Origin: Reclinomonas americana ATCC 50394
Lineage: Eukaryota; Jakobida; Jakobea; Jakobida
Assembly: GCA_048213135.1 (NCBI GenBank)
Contig: PS015009.1
Location: forward strand, 868,001 to 932,000
Direction of reading: 5' to 3'
Length of the DNA: 64,000 nucleotides
Shown here: positions 25,080 through 33,885 of the stretch, piece after piece
How positions within the stretch are numbered: position 1 is the first letter of the stretch
Layout of the letters: each line of letters begins with the position of its first letter
Notes under the pieces: model-generated
The model's input: only the letters and a program-made list of their open reading frames with translations
The model's database searches: none
Told to the model about the DNA's origin: nothing
Made by a program: the position numbers and the translations under genes

Positions 25080-25988
25080 TCAGTAGTATTCAAAACGCAA
25101 AGCAAACACCATCGTCACGGAAGGAGATGTGTACACATCTGTCCGTGTTGCTTTTAAAGGATAATCGTTGGTGCTGTATTCATAATTCGAATACGTACGT
25201 ACCACACTGGAAGGATAGATACCGTAGTTGCCGGACCATTGCATGAGGTTGTTCGTAGTTAATTCCACCAGCCTGTCAATATCATCCGAAAAGAAAGTCT
25301 TAACACAGGTAGCGATGTTGGTCTCACCCAGCGGGTTCTTTTTATTGTCATAAGACAGGGATATCGTTTTCGGATCACCGGCTGACACAGGCACCTGGTA
25401 TACCTTTACTCCCGATACATTGGTTCCCGTTGTATAAGACGCGGTATCTTTCTGCCTTACCATGAAAGGCGAACCGTATTCCGTTGCCCTGGCAAAAGCA
25501 TTCGTCAAGTAGGAATAGGTATTGCGTTCGATAAGCACCAGGCTCCTGTACGTCTCTTCTTTCGTAACGCGTCCTGAACCATCGTACGTATAATAAGTGG
25601 TATCGTGCTTGGTTGGGGATTCGCTGCCCAGCAGGGCTTTTACAGGTTTTGTATCGGCGCCTGAATAGTAGAAGGTTAGGTAATCGGCATAGGTGATCAT
25701 ATTGGGTGCCAGCGTGGAATCTTCTGTCCAGAACTTATACCTGGTAACCCTGTTGCTGCCATCGTACTCCACCGTAATGATATAAGCTTCCCTGGAGCCG
25801 GCTTTTGAAGCAATCATCCTTTTCAGCTTTCCGCTGACGGTAGTTCCCGGGGTTGTACCGCCTCCACCTGTGCCGCCGGTTCCACCCGTTCCACCTGTAC
25901 CACCAGCGCCCGCCGCGGTACTTTCTTCCTTGCTGCAGGAAACGAGGACAAATAAAGACACAACAAAAAGAGCGACTGTTCTTAACAT
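25080..25988 (-). CDS. Glycine-rich secreted lipoprotein, unknown function
   Basis: A 302-residue protein with a lipoprotein signal (MLRTVALFVVSLFVLVSC, lipid cysteine at residue 18). A low-complexity linker of Gly-Gly-Thr repeats at about residues 25-45 is followed by a beta-rich domain with repeated Y-x-Y-D-G/N motifs (VEYDGSNRVTRYKFW, TYYTYDGSGRVTKEETYRS), which resembles the YD/RHS-type hairpins of Bacteroidota DUF4595-like lipoproteins. The N-terminal extension upstream of this ATG lacks protein character. No enzymatic motif. It converges with acs with no gap. Confidence 0.8.
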   Translation of the reverse strand: MLRTVALFVVSLFVLVSCSKEESTAAGAGGTGGTGGTGGTGGGGTTPGTTVSGKLKRMIASKAGSREAYIITVEYDGSNRVTRYKFWTEDSTLAPNMITYADYLTFYYSGADTKPVKALLGSESPTKHDTTYYTYDGSGRVTKEETYRSLVLIERNTYSYLTNAFARATEYGSPFMVRQKDTASYTTGTNVSGVKVYQVPVSAGDPKTISLSYDNKKNPLGETNIATCVKTFFSDDIDRLVELTTNNLMQWSGNYGIYPSSVVRTYSNYEYSTNDYPLKATRTDVYTSPSVTMVFALRFEYY

Positions 25989-26085
25989 GTTATTGCGGTT
26001 ACTGGTGAGCATTACCCGGCAAACATAAGATAAAGAAGCATACCAACCATTTTCACCGGTCATCGCTAGTGTCTCAGTTCGAAAA

Positions 26086-26171
26086 TGAATAAGTCCGCCC
26101 GCCAGGCCGCTAAGGCCACAAAGGGTTACTGGATAGCATATATACTTTGTGTTCTTCGTGTTTTTGTGGGA
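26086..26171. repeat. Palindromic remnant 'CTAAGGCCACAAAG'
   Basis: CTAAGGCCACAAAG at about 26109-26122 is followed by CTTTGTGTTCTTCGTG near 26147, making a CACAAAG/CTTTGTG inverted pair. Related fragments (CACAAAGGCGCTAAACG near 2455, CGCTAAGGCTTCGCAAAG near 42093) occur elsewhere in the window, so this is probably a dispersed intergenic repeat. Confidence 0.4.
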
Positions 26172-26199
26172 AACATATTCAAATGGAAATACTATATCG

Positions 26200-26916
26200 T
26201 CACCTGATCTTCTTCATAGCACCGACTTCAATTTCCGAACCTTCAGCCAGCATAACGGAAACAGGTTGCAGCCGGTCAAGAAAAGCAAATGCGTCACCAT
26301 ATAACTGTCCAAACTGCACATCAACCCGGTACTCCTTAACCGGGTAAATATTCCACCGCGGGTGCGCTACCGGGTATTCTGATGCCAGGTCGTCCTTCAT
26401 TTTAGTATAGCCCCAGTAATGCTCCGTAATAAACTCCTCCTCGGATCCCGGTCGTATGGCTTGCTGTACCAGATCGGTTTTTACAGCAATACTGTTCCAC
26501 CGGCCGCGATGGCGCCAGGCATAGGAAACCGACAGTTCATTTTCGCTTTCCACCCAGGAATGGCGGGTAGGCAGGGTAATGTATTTTTCTTTGTAGATGG
26601 TGTTCGCCACAAAACTGAGCGCCGGTTTAGGAACGATCTCCTGTATAAAAGTTACACCTCTTTTCCATTCTTCTCCGTCTTTATATCTCACATAAAAACG
26701 CAGGTTGATCTCTTCAAAATTGCGGTGAAACGGAATGGGGATGCCTTTGAGGCGGGTATCGAGGAACATAAATCCGACGAGGCTGATATAGCATTTGTTC
26801 TGCCACAGGTCTATCTCCGTTTGATAAGGCAGGAAAGGCACCAACACCGAAGGATCAACCTCGTAATTGGCGATCGCCAGTTTGCGCCATTGGGCTTTGA
26901 GAAAGACGTTGTTCAT
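26200..26916 (-). CDS. YqjF-like DUF2071 protein
   Basis: A 238-residue soluble protein starting at MNNVFLKAQWRKLAIANYEV. The segments KLAIANYEVDPSVLVPFLPY, YISLVGFMFLDTRLKGIPIP, FEEINLRFYVRY and RHSWVESENELSVSYAWRH are typical of the DUF2071 (YqjF) family, a beta-rich fold related to acetoacetate decarboxylase. No activity is established for this group. It is the last gene of a four-frame minus-strand run starting at 28692; its ATG lies one base beyond the stop codon of the gene before it. Confidence 0.8.
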   Translation of the reverse strand: MNNVFLKAQWRKLAIANYEVDPSVLVPFLPYQTEIDLWQNKCYISLVGFMFLDTRLKGIPIPFHRNFEEINLRFYVRYKDGEEWKRGVTFIQEIVPKPALSFVANTIYKEKYITLPTRHSWVESENELSVSYAWRHRGRWNSIAVKTDLVQQAIRPGSEEEFITEHYWGYTKMKDDLASEYPVAHPRWNIYPVKEYRVDVQFGQLYGDAFAFLDRLQPVSVMLAEGSEIEVGAMKKIR

Positions 26917-26917
26917 A

Positions 26918-27454
26918 CTACCAGGTTTTACTAACAAAGCGATTGATCATGTAAATATCCACCAGGCAGCCATCCCGGCAAAACCAGAATTCGGCCTGAA
27001 CAATATCTCTTTGCCCGCAGGATGTTAAAGGTTTAAAACCTGCTTCCTTAGGCACATAAAAAACAGAGTTGGCAAATGGGATGGAGTTAGGGTCCCAGAA
27101 GCGGTATGCGGTTCCCTGTATTACGGCAAACAGACCCGCCCGGTTCAGCGTGTCAACAACCATCAGCACGTGCTCGCCTTGCAGAGGCCATCTTCCTGCG
27201 AGGTCTGCAGCAGTCGCCCCTAAGCCCAGGGGCAGTTTACCATACATGGAATAGTTCCTGGTCTGGCAAAATACCCGCTGTGTATCGGAAGAATGAAGAC
27301 TGGTATACAACATAACCGAGTCCTGGTAACCCAGTACAATAATGTCTTTTATGGCAACGACTTCAGACAAAGCCTGTTTAATATAAATATTCCTCACCTT
27401 GGCGGAAAGGGTAAATCCATAAAGCAACAGTAACGGGAGCAGCCACTTTTTCAT
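26918..27454 (-). CDS. Secreted hypothetical protein
   Basis: A 178-residue protein with a signal peptide (KKWLLPLLLLYGFTLSAKV). The mature part has no motif I recognise; four cysteines (FCQTR, TSCGQ, WFCRDGC) suggest one or two disulfides in the periplasm. It sits between the dioxygenase-like gene pair (24 bp upstream) and the DUF2071 gene (next base downstream), so it is very probably cotranscribed. Function unknown. Confidence 0.65.
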   Translation of the reverse strand: MKKWLLPLLLLYGFTLSAKVRNIYIKQALSEVVAIKDIIVLGYQDSVMLYTSLHSSDTQRVFCQTRNYSMYGKLPLGLGATAADLAGRWPLQGEHVLMVVDTLNRAGLFAVIQGTAYRFWDPNSIPFANSVFYVPKEAGFKPLTSCGQRDIVQAEFWFCRDGCLVDIYMINRFVSKTW

Positions 27455-27478
27455 ATTGCTGAATTGATGATAAAGATA

Positions 27479-28099
27479 TTATTCATGCGCCGGTTCCGGC
27501 AGGTTGAAAAAATTGCTTCGTGTTTTATCAAGCACGGTTTTCAGTTTCGCGAAATTTTCCGGCACCGGGTCACAGTTAATAAATTTAGCGATGATTGACC
27601 GGTGACTGTACATGATGATCGTACTTTCCACATCGGGGTCGATCCTGTTCAGATACACTTCCGTTTTTTTGTCACGAAACGAAGGAACGAAAGTCAGTGC
27701 CGTATGTTTCAGTCCCAGTTCCGCACCGGTTTGTGCTAACTCTTTTTCCCTGGCAGCTTTGCTGTAATTATTTTCATTCCCGTAAACGAAATACACTTTC
27801 AGGTATTTACTTCTTGTACTGCTCTCCTTTTCCAGGAAGAGCAGCCACTTTTTTATCTTATTCCAGTCAGGGCGATTACCAACAAAATACAATATACCGT
27901 GATACCGGCCATACTTACACACCGGGCAGGCCTGCGAACCTTTATCGGGGCCAAAAGCATGATAAGGCCCAAAGGAAGGGCTGTCTTCTCCAACTGATAA
28001 CCCCGATTGATTCTTTGCAGCGCCTGTCGCCGGATAACCCGGAATGTTCAACCCCAGTATAATATCATGCTCGGCAACCTGCATATCCTTGTCCAGCAC
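27479..28099 (-). CDS. Second frame of the split dioxygenase gene: dioxygenase tail plus CPVC domain
   Basis: This frame has no good independent start (GTG at the given end, first ATG 15 bases later). Its opening residues VLDKDMQVAEHDIILGLNIP are the expected final strand of the intradiol dioxygenase encoded just upstream in another frame, so it is read as a continuation. After the tail comes a domain of about 160 residues starting AFGPDKGSQACPVCKYGRYH. Its C-x-x-C and following strand (GILYFVGNRPDW) suggest a thioredoxin-like or peroxiredoxin-like fold. If the two frames are joined by a -1 shift, the product is one lipoprotein of about 400 residues. Confidence 0.65.
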   Translation of the reverse strand: MLDKDMQVAEHDIILGLNIPGYPATGAAKNQSGLSVGEDSPSFGPYHAFGPDKGSQACPVCKYGRYHGILYFVGNRPDWNKIKKWLLFLEKESSTRSKYLKVYFVYGNENNYSKAAREKELAQTGAELGLKHTALTFVPSFRDKKTEVYLNRIDPDVESTIIMYSHRSIIAKFINCDPVPENFAKLKTVLDKTRSNFFNLPEPAHE

Positions 28100-28692
28100 A
28101 ATACGCAGTACACCACTCCCGCCCCGGTTCTCCGTTTTTTTCTTTTTTCGCCTGTCAGCAGTTTATCGTCATCAAACACGAGTTCGTCAACATAATATTC
28201 GTTCATACCCGGCTCTTTTATGGAAAGATGGATATGGGCTGGCATGTCCTCGCCGGGATAAGGTGCAGGACGGATGGTATAGATAGAATAGGCACCATCA
28301 TCGCCTGTTTTAACCCAGCCTCGGATATGCCCGTGGCGGCGTGCACGCTCATCCATTCCTGCTGCGGGTGAATAGTACCCGTTGTTATCCGTTTGCCAGT
28401 AATAAACGATCACACCCGGTGCCGGCGTCATGCCATCGGCTTTAAAAATGGTACCTGTTACCCGTAATTTTTTCCCTTTTTCGGTCCAGCCCGCGCTGGT
28501 ATCCACGGCATTTATTTGTGCAGGCATACCAATGAACATGATCCCGCAACCGTCGCAACCGCCGCCAACAAGCTGGGTATTTTTGGAGTTGGCCTGCTTT
28601 GGGAAATTGTCGGGCGACTGGCCGCTGCAACCATTCAGAAAAAAAGAAAATGTAAGGATGATAAGGCCGGGGAGATGGATGGAATGTTTCAT
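28048..28692 (-). pseudogene. Intradiol ring-cleavage dioxygenase-like lipoprotein, interrupted or frameshifted
   Basis: The N-terminus is a lipoprotein signal (LIILTFSFFLNGC). The intradiol fold follows: KLRVTGTIFKADGMTPAPGV, the tyrosines of VYYWQTDNNGYYS, RGWVKTGDDGAYSIYTIRP and the two histidines of MPAHIHLSI, which together supply the Y-Y-H-H iron ligands. After LLTGEKRKK the frame turns into nonsense (RRTGAGVVYCVLCW). The natural ending continues in the -1 frame at 27479-28099. The switch point is a run of seven A (minus strand, 28141-28135) in the phase A_AAA_AAA. It is either a frameshift mutation or error, or programmed slippage. Confidence 0.65.
28135..28141 (-). promoter_or_regulatory. 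In-phase A_AAA_AAA slippery heptamer
   Basis: Zero-frame codons across the site are AGA-AAA-AAA-CGG, so the heptamer has the X_XXY_YYZ phase needed for -1 slippage. A -1 shift here continues as ACG-GAG-AAC-CGG (T-E-N-R) into the dioxygenase tail. A second A6 run lies just upstream. No strong stimulatory hairpin was identified by eye. Confidence 0.5.
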
Positions 28693-28734
28693 TTTTATTG
28701 TTTCTCACAAAGCTCCCGCATAACTCAATACCGG

Positions 28735-29598
28735 TCAACCGCTTATACCCTGACCTGATGAGTTTATACCCTGTGCTGATGAGTTCTTTTCCATCGCCTG
28801 CCTGAAATCCGCGGTATAGTTACGGCTCAGGCGGAGCTGTTCGCCATTCAGTAAACTGATGTCATAGTCACCATTCAACCTCGACTTCCACGAGGCTACC
28901 TTTTTGATATTTATAACAGCCGACCGGTGCACCTTTATAAAAATGGTCTTATCCAGCTGGCTGTGCAGTGACGTCAATGTTTGCGCATGCAGGTATTGCT
29001 TATCCTCCAGGTGCAGGCTGATATAAGGTGTTGAGGTACGGATATAAAAAATATCTTCCACGGCAACCGTTACATATTTCCGTCCTTGTTGCAGGGTGAG
29101 CGATGCCAGGGTTTGGCAGGGCTCAGTTTCAGCAGGAAGTTTTCCAGGAACTGCTGTTGGTATCCGGGTGAAGAAAGCGAAAGCCGCATAACCGGCCACC
29201 AGTTTATAGAGGTCTTCTGTAATAGTGTACTGCAAAGTTTGCCCGAAACTGTAGGTATGATAATAGAACAACCCGGAAAGAAGAACAACCAGCAGCGGGT
29301 AGACTAAAACATGCAACACCACCGGCGCCAGCACCGCCCGTATCACACCCTGCCCTATCGATTGTTTTTCGGGGTTCCACCGGGCCAACCGGTATTGCAG
29401 TAAGGTAACAGGAAGAAAAAGCAGCCATGACGTATTGAACAATAAAGATTCAGCAAGATAAAAAGATGACCGCTGAAAGGAGGAACGCAGCGCATCATTC
29501 AGCAGTGTGAGACAGGTGAAGGCAGCAACAAGAATACCAACCCTGCTGAATATTTTTTTTGTTCCCGGGGATGCTGAAAAAAACGCGGGTATACTCAT
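28735..29598 (-). CDS. LytTR-type regulator with membrane N-terminus
   Basis: A 287-residue protein starting at MSIPAFFSASPGTKK. Four hydrophobic stretches (VGILVAAFTCLTLL, NTSWLLFLPVTLLQY, VLAPVVLHVLVYPLLVVLLS, LVAGYAAFAFF) fill residues about 15-150. The last 100 residues are a LytTR DNA-binding domain: KYVTVAVEDIFYIRTSTPYI, SLHSQLDKTIFIKVHRSAVI and DYDISLLNGEQLRLSRNY. No receiver domain is present, so it is a membrane-tethered regulator without a classical phosphorylation site. It is separated from the M16 gene by a strong terminator. Confidence 0.85.
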   Translation of the reverse strand: MSIPAFFSASPGTKKIFSRVGILVAAFTCLTLLNDALRSSFQRSSFYLAESLLFNTSWLLFLPVTLLQYRLARWNPEKQSIGQGVIRAVLAPVVLHVLVYPLLVVLLSGLFYYHTYSFGQTLQYTITEDLYKLVAGYAAFAFFTRIPTAVPGKLPAETEPCQTLASLTLQQGRKYVTVAVEDIFYIRTSTPYISLHLEDKQYLHAQTLTSLHSQLDKTIFIKVHRSAVINIKKVASWKSRLNGDYDISLLNGEQLRLSRNYTADFRQAMEKNSSAQGINSSGQGISG

Positions 29599-29626
29599 AC
29601 TTAAATGTAGACCATTTACCCGTATG

Positions 29627-29659
29627 AAAAAGGCGCAACAAAAAATGTTGCGCCTTTTT
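29627..29659. terminator. Strong hairpin terminator of the M16 protease gene
   Basis: AAAAAGGCGCAACA, five A, TGTTGCGCCTTTTT: a perfect 14-bp stem with U-tracts in both directions, 20 bp downstream of the protease stop codon on the minus strand. Confidence 0.9.
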
Positions 29660-29678
29660 AACAAATGCTGTTATGGTA

Positions 29679-32609
29679 TTAATACCCGAAGATCTCTTCC
29701 AGTCCCAGTTTCTTCACTTCTCCGTACTTCGCCATTTCCGTTTCGGGGAGTTTTTTCTCCGATGCCACAATACAATAGGTATATGGCTTATTGGCGATGT
29801 TCTCTTTGTGGAATGTGTTCAGTTCGGCATAACCGATCTTGTCAACCGCCTGGTAGTTGGCTTTACGGATATCGTAGTTCAATCCTTTTTGCTGTGCAGC
29901 CAGGTAATCGAAGATGATACCATCCTGTGTAATACGACCTGTTTCGATGTCTTTTTTAAGACCGGCTTTGGCCACATCGATATTCTGCTGTACGTTGGGC
30001 AGGTCATTCAGCAACTCGTTCATCGCGGTGATGGATTCGTTGAATTTATCTGCCTGGCAACCTACGTAAGCCAGTGTATAGAAAGGATTTTCTTTCTTAT
30101 CCGGTGTAGCATATACCGCGAAGGTGGAATAGGCCAGGGCTTTGGATTCACGGATGGTCTGGAATACCAGCGCACCCATACCGCCACCAAAATAGTTGTT
30201 GAAAATGCCCACTACCGGTTCTTTGGAAGCATCATAGGTACTGGTGTTCCTTATCCAGCGAATCTCCGACTGCACCATATTGTAATCGGCAAACAATACC
30301 TGGTTTTTGGTTTGCGTGGCATTGTCGAATTTTACTTTTGCAGGGGCAGCGGTAAAAGTGGCCGGCACTTTATGCATTTTCTGCAATGAAGCAGTCAGTT
30401 GTGCGAGCGGCTGCGGACCATAATACAGTATCCTGTGATCGTAACCACCCAGATTGTGCAGTTTGTCTACCAGTTCGGCTGATGTAACGGCGTTCAGTTC
30501 ATCGTTACTCAGCGTATAATTGAATGGATTTTTGCTGCCATAGCGGGCATAAGCTACCAGCCCGTTCATAATAGAACCTTTGCTGGCTTTCGCGTCTGTT
30601 CTGGATTTGGCGATCCTGGCCTTCATTCCTTTCAACGCTTCTTCATCCGGTTTGCAATTCTTCACCAGGTCTTCGAAAAGTGTTACGGCCTTGTCGAAGT
30701 TTTCCTGTAACCCTTCAATGGTAACGGTGGTGTATTCAGCACCGGCGCTTACGGTAAAGCTGCAGGCGATTTTGTAGAATGCTTTGGTAATATCTTCGGC
30801 ACTCATTTTATCCGTGCCCAGGAAAGAGAGGTACTGAGCAGCCAGTCCCAGTTTTTTATCGTTCCAGGTACCCATAGCATAGCGGTAACGCAGGCGGAAA
30901 ATAGCATTGTCCTTATTGGGCACATACAATACTTCGGCGGCGCCTACTTTGGATTTCTGGATGTCTTTATCATAATCGAGGAACACAGGCTTTACCGGTG
31001 TGGCCGGCATGCTGTTCACCTGTTTTACGAAATCAGATTGGGCATTGCGGTTGGTTTCTACCGGGGTGATGGCAGGTTTGTCTACCTTAACCACGTTTTT
31101 ATCTTCTCCTTTGCGTTTGAAGATGACGAGGTAATTTTCCTGGAAATATTTGTTGGCAAAGTCAACAATATCTTTTTTGCTGATCTGCGACAGCAGGTCG
31201 GTGTACGCCACCAGCTCTCTCCAGTCCTGTTCATTGGTGAATGCGTCCATCAGGTCGCTGGCACGTCCGCCATAGCTTTCGGCAGCCAGTATCTTTGTTT
31301 TTTTATTGTTGTTGATGATAGAGGTGATCAGGTCATCGTCAAATTTTCCCTGCTTCAGGTTGTTGATCTCTCCCAGCATCAGGTCACGTACGGCTTCGAG
31401 TGACTGCCCCTGTGTGGGATTTCCCTGCAGGAACATAACACCATGATCGATGAGTGTAAAAGTAGAGGCTGATGCACGGAGAAGTTTTTGTTTCTTCACC
31501 AGGTTCAGGTCGATAAGACCGGCTTTGCCATTGGTAAGAATTTGCCCTACCAGGTCGGCCAGCAGCACGTCTTTCGATTTGTTGCCCGGCAGGCGGTAAC
31601 CGATGGTCACGCTCTCCGCGTCGGGTCCAACCACTTCAGCGGTGATAGGAGCCGTTAGCGGTACTTCATCCTGGAAAGTATATTTGGGAACCGGCTTGTT
31701 CTGCATGTAAGAGAACGTAGCATCGATCTTTTTGATCATCTGGTCGGCATCAAAATCGCCCGACATGATCACACCCATATTGTTGGGCACATAATACGTA
31801 TTGTAGTATTTGCGGATCTCCTGGAGAGAAGGGTTTTTCAAATGTTCGATGGTGCCGATAGTGGTTTGCTTGCCATAGTTGTGGTTTTTGAACAGCTCGG
31901 CAAAGAGTTTTTCAAAAACCTTGCGGCCGTCATTATCCAGTCCGCGGTTCTTTTCTTCATACACGGCTTCCAGCTCGGTGTGGAAGATGCGCAGTACCGG
32001 GTTGCGGAAACGTTCGCCCTGTACTTTCAGGTATTTATCTACGGCATTGGAAGGAACGTCGTCTGTATATACCGTTTGTTCAAAAGAAGTGAAGGCATTG
32101 GTACCCTGGGCACCCATTGCACTCATGAGTTTATCATATTCATTGGCGATGGAATATTTAGAGGCCACACCCGAAACGGAGTCGATGCGGTGGTATATCT
32201 CTTTCCGCTGTGCGGGATCTGTTGAATGATTGTACTCTTCGTAAAGGGCGTCAATCTTGTCCAGTTCCGGTTTTTCTTTGGCCCAGTTGAGCGAGCCGTA
32301 TTTATCTGTTCCTTTGAACAGCATATGCTCCAGGTAGTGCGCCAGGCCGGTGTTGGTGGCCGGGTCTGTCTTGCTGCCGGCCTTGGTGGCCACATAGCAT
32401 TGTACGCGGGGGTCTTTGCTGGTGGGACTCAAAATAACGGTGAGACCATTCTTTAAGGTATAGAACCTGGCTTTCGCCGGGTCGCTGGTTACATACTTAT
32501 ACGTGTAACCTCCCGAAGTGGCTTCCTTCCATTGGTACTTGCCGGCTTGGGCAAAGGTCATTGCAGGCAGGCAGAGGGCTGCAACGGCCAGTTGTTGGAA
32601 TAAACGCAT
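29679..32609 (-). CDS. Secreted M16-family zinc metallopeptidase (insulinase type)
   Basis: A 976-residue protein with a signal peptide (LAVAALCLPAMTFAQ). The inverted zinc motif H-x-x-E-H is present at residues 91-95 (GLAHYLEHMLFKG), with the third ligand expected in the glutamate-rich helix at ELEAVYEEKNRGLDN. The length matches two pairs of M16 domains on one chain, the second pair without an active site (for example ESKALAYSTFAVY in the last repeat). It probably degrades peptides in the periplasm or at the cell surface. It stands alone between terminator and divergent hydrolase gene. Confidence 0.95.
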   Translation of the reverse strand: MRLFQQLAVAALCLPAMTFAQAGKYQWKEATSGGYTYKYVTSDPAKARFYTLKNGLTVILSPTSKDPRVQCYVATKAGSKTDPATNTGLAHYLEHMLFKGTDKYGSLNWAKEKPELDKIDALYEEYNHSTDPAQRKEIYHRIDSVSGVASKYSIANEYDKLMSAMGAQGTNAFTSFEQTVYTDDVPSNAVDKYLKVQGERFRNPVLRIFHTELEAVYEEKNRGLDNDGRKVFEKLFAELFKNHNYGKQTTIGTIEHLKNPSLQEIRKYYNTYYVPNNMGVIMSGDFDADQMIKKIDATFSYMQNKPVPKYTFQDEVPLTAPITAEVVGPDAESVTIGYRLPGNKSKDVLLADLVGQILTNGKAGLIDLNLVKKQKLLRASASTFTLIDHGVMFLQGNPTQGQSLEAVRDLMLGEINNLKQGKFDDDLITSIINNNKKTKILAAESYGGRASDLMDAFTNEQDWRELVAYTDLLSQISKKDIVDFANKYFQENYLVIFKRKGEDKNVVKVDKPAITPVETNRNAQSDFVKQVNSMPATPVKPVFLDYDKDIQKSKVGAAEVLYVPNKDNAIFRLRYRYAMGTWNDKKLGLAAQYLSFLGTDKMSAEDITKAFYKIACSFTVSAGAEYTTVTIEGLQENFDKAVTLFEDLVKNCKPDEEALKGMKARIAKSRTDAKASKGSIMNGLVAYARYGSKNPFNYTLSNDELNAVTSAELVDKLHNLGGYDHRILYYGPQPLAQLTASLQKMHKVPATFTAAPAKVKFDNATQTKNQVLFADYNMVQSEIRWIRNTSTYDASKEPVVGIFNNYFGGGMGALVFQTIRESKALAYSTFAVYATPDKKENPFYTLAYVGCQADKFNESITAMNELLNDLPNVQQNIDVAKAGLKKDIETGRITQDGIIFDYLAAQQKGLNYDIRKANYQAVDKIGYAELNTFHKENIANKPYTYCIVASEKKLPETEMAKYGEVKKLGLEEIFGY

Positions 32610-32949
32610 GGAATTTGATTTGGTTGAAAAATGAGTTGCCTAAGTTACAATTTCTATTTCCTCCAACAAGCCTTAATGGGAAAATCGGCACCACAACCCG
32701 GAAAATGACCAGGGACGGCAGTTATACCGTCCCGGTCACACCAAACCAAAACATGAAAACTAAACCTTATTCGTCGTCGTTTATACAGGATGCGGCGGGT
32801 CGTGAAATTACACAGGCAGGCGACGGATGACGGGTGACAGGCTACGAACAACCCTGGCAGGGCGGCCAATGGCTGTTTCAACCCTGGCAAAAGAATTTTT
32901 CCTGGCTTCGGATTATTGAACCAATTTTGCCGCAAACAGAATCACCATT
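32610..32949. other. Divergent intergenic stretch
   Basis: This 340-bp region between the M16 gene and the hydrolase holds a GC-rich hairpin (GGGACGG, eight-base loop, CCGTCCC at 32712-32733). It also holds a 41-codon ATG frame at 32705-32830 that I do not accept as a gene. The rest shows nothing I can identify. Confidence 0.5.
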
Positions 32950-33885
32950 ATGAAAAGCATACTTCGTTTCTTACTCAGAACCCTGCTCTTCCTTTTCGTG
33001 GTTGTAAACATCATTACAGCATTTCACGCTTATAAATTCACCCACTTTTACGATCCGGATAAAGTAAAAGTGAAACGGAATGAAGACAAGACCGGCTGGG
33101 ACAAAACCAGCGATATTCTCTTTGGCGCGAAAGCCGTTAAGCAAAAGAACCGGGTGGCCGACAGCGCCTGGCAAACTGTGCAGCTGACCACCGCGAAAGG
33201 TTTGAAACTGGAAGGCTGGTACATTTCCAGGGACAGCGCCAAAGGCACCGTTATCCTTTTTCACGGGCATGGCGGCAGCCGCTCGGGCGTAGTAAATGAA
33301 GCACTTCGTTTTCATGATATGGGATATAATACCTTGCTGATGGATTTCAGGGCGCATGGCAGCAGCCAGGGCAATACCTGCACCATTGGGTATGAAGAGT
33401 CGGAAGATGTGAAACTCGCTTTTGATCATATCCGTGGCAAAGGAGAAAAACACATTATACTATGGGGCATTTCCATGGGCGCCGCCGCGGTTACCAAGGC
33501 CATGCATGATTATGACCTGGCCGTTGATAAAGTGATCCTCGAAATGCCTTTCGGTTCCATCCTGCAGGCAGCCGAAGGAAGACTGTCCATCATGAAGCTA
33601 CCCCGCGAACCGCTGGCCTCGCTGGTCACTTTCTGGGGCGGCGTGGAGCAGGGTTTCTGGGCGTTCAGCATGAAACCATCGCGGTATGCCCGTTCCATTC
33701 ATTGCCCAACGCTGGTACAATGGGGGCGCAATGATCCCCGCGTTAGCTGGGAGGAAACCGCCGCGGTGTACAACAGCATACCGGCACAGAAAAAACTGGT
33801 GATCTATGAAAACAGCGTTCACAAGTCGCTGTACGACCAGGAGCCTGAAAAATGGATAAAAGAAGTGAGCAATTTTTTACAATGA
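32950..33885 (+). CDS. Alpha/beta hydrolase (membrane-anchored)
   Basis: A 311-residue protein with one N-terminal helix (LLRTLLFLFVVVNIITAFHAY) and a serine-hydrolase fold: oxyanion loop LFHGHGGSRSG, nucleophile elbow WGISMGAAAV, acid region WGRNDPRVSW and histidine in YENSVHKSLY. It resembles the YfhR/BEM46-like group, whose substrates are mostly unknown. Its stop codon overlaps the start of queA (ATGA), which implies translational coupling. Confidence 0.88.
   Translation: MKSILRFLLRTLLFLFVVVNIITAFHAYKFTHFYDPDKVKVKRNEDKTGWDKTSDILFGAKAVKQKNRVADSAWQTVQLTTAKGLKLEGWYISRDSAKGTVILFHGHGGSRSGVVNEALRFHDMGYNTLLMDFRAHGSSQGNTCTIGYEESEDVKLAFDHIRGKGEKHIILWGISMGAAAVTKAMHDYDLAVDKVILEMPFGSILQAAEGRLSIMKLPREPLASLVTFWGGVEQGFWAFSMKPSRYARSIHCPTLVQWGRNDPRVSWEETAAVYNSIPAQKKLVIYENSVHKSLYDQEPEKWIKEVSNFLQ

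Noticed and set aside
29673-30389. Open frame opposite the M16 protease gene
   Set aside because: It lies wholly inside the protease gene, has no domain, and crosses its 3' end.
32705-32830. 41-codon ATG frame in the intergenic region before the hydrolase gene
   Set aside because: It overlaps a GC-rich hairpin, has no hydrophobic or domain pattern, and shows no coding bias.
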